From the NCBI GenBank assembly GCA_003451675.1, contig DMCY01000110.1, forward strand, positions 6,971-27,894: a stretch of DNA of 20,924 bases. Reading direction: 5' to 3'. Shown here in pieces: positions 16,271 to 20,924 of this stretch (positions are counted from its first letter, which is position 1; each line of letters opens with the position of its first letter). Origin of the DNA: Candidatus Atribacteria bacterium. Lineage in GTDB: Bacteria > Atribacterota > JS1 > SB-45 > 34-128. The position numbers were made by a program, and so were the translations under genes. Under the pieces are notes generated by a model. The model saw only the letters and a program-made list of their open reading frames with translations. It had not been told where the DNA came from and made no database searches.

Positions 16271-16827
16271 TATTCTCTCTCTATGTATTTCTTCTCCCTG
16301 GTGTCTATTTTAATTATATCTCCTTCTTTTACAAACAAAGGAACTTGAATTATCGCTCCTGTCTCTAAAGTAGCTGGTTTAAGGGCACCGGACACCGTAT
16401 TTCCCTTTATACCAGGCATAGTTTTAATAACTTTTAAACTCATAAAATTTGGTAATTCAGCACCAACCAGTTCTCCTTTGCAGAATACAACATCCACATC
16501 ATTACCTTCTTTTAATAAATCGGTTATTTCGCTTATCTGTTCTTTAAGTAAAGAAATTTGCTCATAATTTTCTTTGTTCATAAAACAATAATTATTACCA
16601 TCATTATATAGATATTGCATAGTTTTCCTATCAATTATAGCTTGTTCCATTTTTTCTCCTGCTCTGAAGGTTTTGTCTAAAACAAGCCCGGTTTTTAAAT
16701 TTTTAAGTTTAGTCCTTACAAAAGCACCACCCTTGCCGGGCTTTACGTGTTGAAAATCCACAATACTGTATATTTCTCCATTTAATTCGATAGTTAAACC
16801 TCTTTTAAAATCGCTGGTAGAAATCAA
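16270..16827 (-). CDS. efp: Translation elongation factor P
   Basis: Binds between the P and E sites and rescues ribosomes stalled at polyproline. The 185 residues show the three beta-barrel domains of EF-P. The tip loop [10 protein letters not shown] carries Lys32, the residue modified in Bacillus-type EF-P. The C-terminal part contains [20 protein letters not shown] (in parts) and [13 protein letters not shown]. The start codon is TTG at 16827-16825, with GGGAGG seven bases upstream. The upstream ATG at the ribosome site is out of frame. The N-terminus [10 protein letters not shown] aligns with Bacillus EF-P, supporting TTG. Short 30-bp gap to glyA suggests co-transcription. Confidence 0.97.
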   Translation of the reverse strand: MISTSDFKRGLTIELNGEIYSIVDFQHVKPGKGGAFVRTKLKNLKTGLVLDKTFRAGEKMEQAIIDRKTMQYLYNDGNNYCFMNKENYEQISLLKEQISEITDLLKEGNDVDVVFCKGELVGAELPNFMSLKVIKTMPGIKGNTVSGALKPATLETGAIIQVPLFVKEGDIIKIDTREKKYIERE

Positions 16828-16857
16828 AATAAAACCTCCCTTTCATTTGAATCCTTA

Positions 16858-18084
16858 CTATATAAATTTTTTACAGAAACTTTCTACCTCTTCTCTTACT
16901 TCGTCTTTTATTTTCTGATTTTCTGTATCACTCAGGACTTTGTTTATCATATCGGCTACTACTTCCATATCCTTCTCTTTCATTCCCCGGGTAGTTACTG
17001 CAGGAGTCCCGATTCTTATTCCGCTGGTAACCATAGGCTTTTGAGGATCAAAAGGAACAGTATTTTTATTTACAGTAATCCCGGCTTCTTCTAAAGCTTT
17101 CTCTGCTTGCTTCCCGGTAATTCCCTTATTCCTTAAATCCACTAACATCAAGTGATTATCAGTTCCACCGGATACTAAATTATAACCTAATTCTATCAAT
17201 TTTTCAGCCAAGGTTTTAGCATTTTTAACGATTTGTTTCTGATAGTTCATAAATTCTGAGGTCGTTGCTTGCTTAAAACAGACCGCTTTAGCTGCTATAA
17301 CGTGCATTAGTGGGCCGCCTTGAATCCCAGGAAAAATAGTTTTGTCAATTGCTCGACCATATTCCTCTTTACACAAAATTAAACCGCCTCTGGGACCTCT
17401 TAAGGTTTTATGAGTAGTTGTAGTAACAAAATGGCAATGAGGTACAGCATTTTGATGGAGGTCTGCAATAATCAAACCGGCGATATGAGCAATATCCGCC
17501 ATTAAATAGGCCCCAACTTCATCAGCAATAGACCTAAATGCAGAGAAATCTATTTCGCGTGGATAGGCACTCGCTCCGGCGATAATTAATTTTGGTTTAT
17601 TTTTTATGGCTAAATCTCTTAAATTATCATAATCTATTCGTCCGGTATCTTTCCCTACTCCATATGGAATAATATTAAAGAATCTACCAGAAAAATTTAC
17701 CGGGCTCCCGTGAGTAAGATGGCCTCCGTGAGAAAGATTCATAGCTAAAATGGTGTCTCCCACTTCTAAAACACTAAAATAAACCGCCATATTTGCCTGT
17801 GAACCGGAATGAGGTTGAACATTAGCATGATCTGCCTTAAATATTTCTTTAGCCCTTTCTATAGCTAAATTTTCTACAACATCGATGTATTTGCATCCAC
17901 CATAGTATTTCTTCCCCGGATAGCCTTCAGCATACTTATTAGTTAAAACCGAACCCTGTGCTTCTAATACTTCCGGAGAAACAAAATTTTCTGAGGCAAT
18001 TAATTCTATGGTGGTCTTTTGACGATTCTCTTCATTTTTTATGGCTTCAAATATTTCAGGATCTACTTTCTTTAAATTACTCAT
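16858..18084 (-). CDS. glyA: Serine hydroxymethyltransferase
   Basis: PLP enzyme converting serine plus tetrahydrofolate to glycine plus 5,10-methylene-THF. Starting at ATG 18084 the protein has 408 residues. Visible motifs are [15 protein letters not shown], the [13 protein letters not shown] loop, HSGSQAN (92-98), [10 protein letters not shown] (195-204) and [14 protein letters not shown] (221-234) with the PLP lysine at K226. The frame opens at an ATG at 18099, but that codon is part of the ribosome site itself (GAGGAGGG). ATG 18084 lies six bases after it and matches the family N-terminus. It lies between a peptidase gene and efp; a small hairpin repeat sits upstream. Confidence 0.97.
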   Translation of the reverse strand: MSNLKKVDPEIFEAIKNEENRQKTTIELIASENFVSPEVLEAQGSVLTNKYAEGYPGKKYYGGCKYIDVVENLAIERAKEIFKADHANVQPHSGSQANMAVYFSVLEVGDTILAMNLSHGGHLTHGSPVNFSGRFFNIIPYGVGKDTGRIDYDNLRDLAIKNKPKLIIAGASAYPREIDFSAFRSIADEVGAYLMADIAHIAGLIIADLHQNAVPHCHFVTTTTHKTLRGPRGGLILCKEEYGRAIDKTIFPGIQGGPLMHVIAAKAVCFKQATTSEFMNYQKQIVKNAKTLAEKLIELGYNLVSGGTDNHLMLVDLRNKGITGKQAEKALEEAGITVNKNTVPFDPQKPMVTSGIRIGTPAVTTRGMKEKDMEVVADMINKVLSDTENQKIKDEVREEVESFCKKFI

Positions 18085-18110
18085 ACATACCCTCCTCATT
18101 TATTTTTATT

Positions 18111-18138
18111 GTAGAGGTCGGATTCATCCGACCCGTCC
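18111..18138 (+). repeat. GTAG...CCC hairpin element, copy 2
   Basis: GTAGA followed by arms GGTCGGAT and ATCCGACC with a 2-nt centre, then CGTCC. It fills most of the 63-bp space between the pepP-like gene and glyA. It has no U-tract on the minus strand, so termination there is unlikely. Confidence 0.6.
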
Positions 18139-18147
18139 TTATATTTT

Positions 18148-19233
18148 TTAAAGATTCAATATTTTAGGAAACCAGGTTAATATTTCGTAACCTACTTCAG
18201 TTATCAGAATCGAATCTTCAATCCTCACTCCGCCAACTTCGGGTAAATATATTCCGGGTTCAATGGTAATTACCATTCCGGGCTGTAAAACCGTATCATC
18301 ACTGAAAGAAACTCTAGGTAGTTCGTGAATATCCAACCCTACTCCATGACCCAGACCATGTCCAAAATATTTTCCATAACCTTTTTTTTCAATTATATCC
18401 CTTGCTACAGAATCCACTTCACTGCACTTCACGCCCGGCTTTAAAAATTCAAGTGCTGCTTTTTGAGCTTCTAATACAATTGAAAATATCTCTTTTTGTT
18501 TTTCGTTTTCCTTCCCTATAATTATAGTACGGGTTATGTCAGAATTATAATTCTGATAATTCGCTCCCATATCAATAGTTATAAGCTCCCCTTCGGCGAT
18601 CTTTTTTTCAGAAGGTTTTCCGTGCGGCAGTGATGATCTTTCGCCGGAAACCACAATTGTTTCAAAGGCTTCCTTTTGGGCGCCTTTTTTTCTCATAGTA
18701 TAAGCCAACTCAGAGGCAATATCAAGCTCCCTTAGGCCCGGTTCTATCATTTCAAATACATCCTTTAAGCTTTCTGTGGCTATCTGAGCAGCTTTCTTTA
18801 TTTTAATGATTTCCTCTCTATCTTTTATCATTCTTATCTCTTCGATAATGTTATCAGTGGGTAAAAATACTATAGAATCAAAACTATCTGAATATTTTTT
18901 AAAATCAGCATAGGTTAAATTATTACTTTCAAAAGCAATTTTTTTTATTTTACCTTTTTCCAATATCTTTTTTAATGTTAATATCCGTGCATTCTTTTTC
19001 TTCGGTTCATCAGTTATTATTTTAAAATCAGGGCTTTCTTTTTGAGCTTGTTCGGTATAGCGTGAATCAGTCAACAGATAATTTTTACCACTGGCCCCAA
19101 TCAGAGCAAACCCTTCCCCGTCAAATCCGGATAAGTAATTTAAATTTTTCAGATTGGTAACCAAGAACCCTTCGATTTCTTTGTTTTCTTTTTTTATTTT
19201 ATCTCTAAATATTTTCAATCTTTCTTTAATCAA
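18148..19233 (-). CDS. pepP: Xaa-Pro aminopeptidase (M24B family)
   Basis: Metallopeptidase removing N-terminal residues before proline. The 361 residues have a creatinase-like N-terminal domain (about 1-130) and a pita-bread catalytic domain. The five metal ligands are visible: Asp221 (ITIDMGAN), Asp232 (NSDITRT), His296 (GHGLGHGVG), Glu325 (TIEPGIY) and Glu339 (VRIEDS). The length fits the short Bacillus YqhT-like form rather than E. coli PepP. The start codon is TTG at 19233-19231, with GAGGG about seven bases upstream. It lies 30 bp after rimO and upstream of glyA and efp; yqhT-efp neighbours are typical of Firmicutes. Exact substrate preference is inferred. Confidence 0.94.
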   Translation of the reverse strand: MIKERLKIFRDKIKKENKEIEGFLVTNLKNLNYLSGFDGEGFALIGASGKNYLLTDSRYTEQAQKESPDFKIITDEPKKKNARILTLKKILEKGKIKKIAFESNNLTYADFKKYSDSFDSIVFLPTDNIIEEIRMIKDREEIIKIKKAAQIATESLKDVFEMIEPGLRELDIASELAYTMRKKGAQKEAFETIVVSGERSSLPHGKPSEKKIAEGELITIDMGANYQNYNSDITRTIIIGKENEKQKEIFSIVLEAQKAALEFLKPGVKCSEVDSVARDIIEKKGYGKYFGHGLGHGVGLDIHELPRVSFSDDTVLQPGMVITIEPGIYLPEVGGVRIEDSILITEVGYEILTWFPKILNL

Positions 19234-19263
19234 AATTAATCCCTCCCCCTACATACTTTTCAA

Positions 19264-20604
19264 TTATCTTCTAATCTCTCCAACTAAATCATATTCGGAA
19301 GCTTCTGTCACTTTCACTTTTATGAATTTTCCGACTTGGGTCTTATCTCCCCTTATTATAACTTTTCCATCTATTTCCGGAGCATCTCCTTTAGTCCGTC
19401 CTATGGCAGTTTTCGGCAACTCCCTTTGTATTTCATCAATTAATACCTCCACTTCCTTCCCCACGTAAGAACTGTTTATCTCTTTTGAAATCGACTGCTG
19501 AGTTAGCATTAATTCTTTTAAGCGCTCCTTCTTAATTCGCATAGGAATTTGTTGAGGAAACTTATAAGCCGGAGTTCCCTCTTCTCGGGAAAAAATAAAA
19601 GTCCCTAACCTTTCAAATCGAAATTTCTTCACAAAATTCAATAATTCCTCAAATTCCTTATCAGTTTCACCGGGGAATCCCACCATAAGAGTAGTACGCA
19701 AGGTTAAATTCGAAATTCTATCTCTTAATTTATTAATTAATGAAATAATATATCTTTTTTTAATTGGCCTATTCATTCTTTTTAGCATTCTATCACTTAT
19801 ATGCTGTAAAGGTAAATCCAGATAAGAACATATTTTAGGATAACTGGCTATTACTTCGATTAACTCTTCATTATAATGAGCAGGATGGGTATATAAAAGT
19901 CTTATCCACTTCAAATTATTTAATTCGAGAAGAGAAAGTTTTTTCAGCAATTCAGCCAATTTATATTCTCCATAGAGATCGATTCCGTATAAAGTTATAT
20001 CCTGGCCAATTAAAATTATCTCAGAAAGATTTTGTTTTTCAGAAAGCATTTTTACTTCGTCAATTATATCTTCCATCTTTCTACTGCGATAATTTCCTCT
20101 GAGTTGAGGTATCAGGCAATAGGAACAATTATTTTGACAGCCTTCTGATATTTTAATATAGGCGTAATGCTGAGGGGTTAAAATAGTTCGAGGGGTATTA
20201 TGGTTATAAATAAATTTAGGTTCAGGACATATTCTATAGATTTGTTTGCCTTGCAAAACATTTTTTATCACGCTATCAATATCTAAAAAATCTTCTACTC
20301 CTAAAAAAGCATCGACTTCGGGGAGTTCCTGACTAAGATTGTCATCTTTATATCTCTGAGGGAGACATCCGGTTACTATTATGTACTTTATCTTTCCTTC
20401 TTTCTTTAATTTTACCAGATTAAGAATTTCTTCAATGGATTCTTCTACGGCATCTCTTATAAAACTGCAGGTGTTTATGATCACTATATCTGAATTATCA
20501 ATCTTCTCACTTATTTGGTATCCTTTTTCTCTTAACTTCCCACAAATTACTTCAGTATCGACAAAGTTTTTAGGACACCCTAAGGATTTAATTCCAATTT
20601 GCAT
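19264..20604 (-). CDS. rimO: Ribosomal protein S12 methylthiotransferase RimO
   Basis: Radical-SAM enzyme that adds a methylthio group to the conserved Asp of ribosomal protein S12. The 446 residues contain the N-terminal domain with cluster cysteines C10, C46 and C80, the radical-SAM motif CQNNCSYC (C156, C160, C163), and a C-terminal TRAM-like domain. The opening IGIKSLGCPKNFVDTE separates RimO from MiaB. The ATG at 20604 fits the family N-terminus. Its nearest purine-rich sequence (AAAGGAA) is more than 15 nt upstream, a poor ribosome site. It is the first gene of the block; the 320 bp upstream contain no gene and no clear promoter. Confidence 0.96.
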   Translation of the reverse strand: MQIGIKSLGCPKNFVDTEVICGKLREKGYQISEKIDNSDIVIINTCSFIRDAVEESIEEILNLVKLKKEGKIKYIIVTGCLPQRYKDDNLSQELPEVDAFLGVEDFLDIDSVIKNVLQGKQIYRICPEPKFIYNHNTPRTILTPQHYAYIKISEGCQNNCSYCLIPQLRGNYRSRKMEDIIDEVKMLSEKQNLSEIILIGQDITLYGIDLYGEYKLAELLKKLSLLELNNLKWIRLLYTHPAHYNEELIEVIASYPKICSYLDLPLQHISDRMLKRMNRPIKKRYIISLINKLRDRISNLTLRTTLMVGFPGETDKEFEELLNFVKKFRFERLGTFIFSREEGTPAYKFPQQIPMRIKKERLKELMLTQQSISKEINSSYVGKEVEVLIDEIQRELPKTAIGRTKGDAPEIDGKVIIRGDKTQVGKFIKVKVTEASEYDLVGEIRR

Positions 20605-20713
20605 AATATATAGTGTTGTTTCCTTTCGAAAATTATTTTTGAATATAATTAATTTAACTCATAAAAACATTAAGCTTAAGCTAAAAATTTTAAGCGAAAA
20701 ACGTAAAACCATA

Positions 20714-20745
20714 TACCAATTAGCCAATTCACCAATTCACCAATT
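20714..20745 (+). repeat. NNCCRATT octamer array
   Basis: Four contiguous units: TACCAATT, AGCCAATT and CACCAATT twice. It lies 110 bp upstream of the rimO start. Confidence 0.65.
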
Positions 20746-20872
20746 GAGTTCAATTTTATACTAATTATTATTGCTATCTACATTCTTTTAATAAATTTTT
20801 AATGTAATTTCTTATCTCTTTATGTAATTCCCGCTCTCTTTCTGTCTTTCCCGCGAAGACCCGTGTTGTTTT

Positions 20873-20896
20873 GACGGGTTCGATGAATCGAACTAC
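20873..20896 (-). repeat. GTAG...CCC hairpin element, copy 3
   Basis: On the minus strand it reads GTAG, arms GTTCGAT and ATCGAAC around TC, then CCGTC. Its ends match copy 2 (18111-18138) while the arms differ in a base-paired way. Confidence 0.55.
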
Positions 20897-20924
20897 ATTT
20901 ACATAGAGTCGAGTAGATGAGTAT

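Larger units (their letters stand above)
20605..20924. other. Region upstream of rimO, no gene seen
   Basis: AT-rich DNA with short words around AAGCTTAAGC (about 20671-20680), an octamer array (20714-20745) and, near the window edge, CG-richer hairpins including ACCCGT/ACGGGT (about 20859-20879). No open frame here has family features or a ribosome site. Confidence 0.65.

Overview
The window is AT-rich bacterial chromosome, densely packed, with every recognised gene on the minus strand. In order of transcription (right to left) the genes are rimO, a Xaa-Pro aminopeptidase, glyA, efp, an Asp23/Gls24 protein, nusB, xseA, xseB, ispA, rph, rdgB, seven tRNAs, tig, clpP, a four-helix-bundle (S23-type) protein, clpX, lon, and a T-box leader followed by valS. 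The runs pepP-efp-asp23-nusB-xseA-xseB-ispA and tig-clpP-clpX-lon, strong AGGAGG ribosome binding sites, TTG starts and a T-box all resemble low-GC Firmicutes or a related deep lineage such as Atribacterota. The taxon is an inference; nothing in the window proves it.

Layout: 20604-13757 is a close-packed housekeeping block for translation, one-carbon metabolism, antitermination, exonuclease VII and prenyl diphosphate synthesis. It is followed by rph-rdgB (RNA and nucleotide-pool maintenance). A tRNA cluster (Pro, Gly, Arg, His, Arg, then Lys, Leu) has a near-consensus promoter at its head. Next comes a protein-quality-control block (trigger factor, ClpP, ClpX, Lon), then valS under tRNA-Val-responsive T-box control.

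The genes are ordinary; the intergenic DNA is not. Almost every gene junction longer than about 80 bp is filled with degenerate tandem arrays of three word families: a heptamer related to ACGATAT/ACGCTAT/ACGAGAT, an octamer NNCCRATT, and an octamer AACYARNN. The heptamer arrays touch or overlap the stop codons of six genes. They often occur as inverted pairs around a spacer; the best pair, between rph and ispA, is a 39-nt perfect inverted repeat. A second layer consists of dispersed palindromes: a GTCATTGCGAG-type element, a GTCATTCCCG-type element, and a small GTAG...CCC hairpin whose three copies show compensatory arm changes. Short or overlapping junctions lack the arrays. Other notable points are a compact T-box Stem I and a tRNA-Pro gene without encoded CCA among six neighbours that have it.
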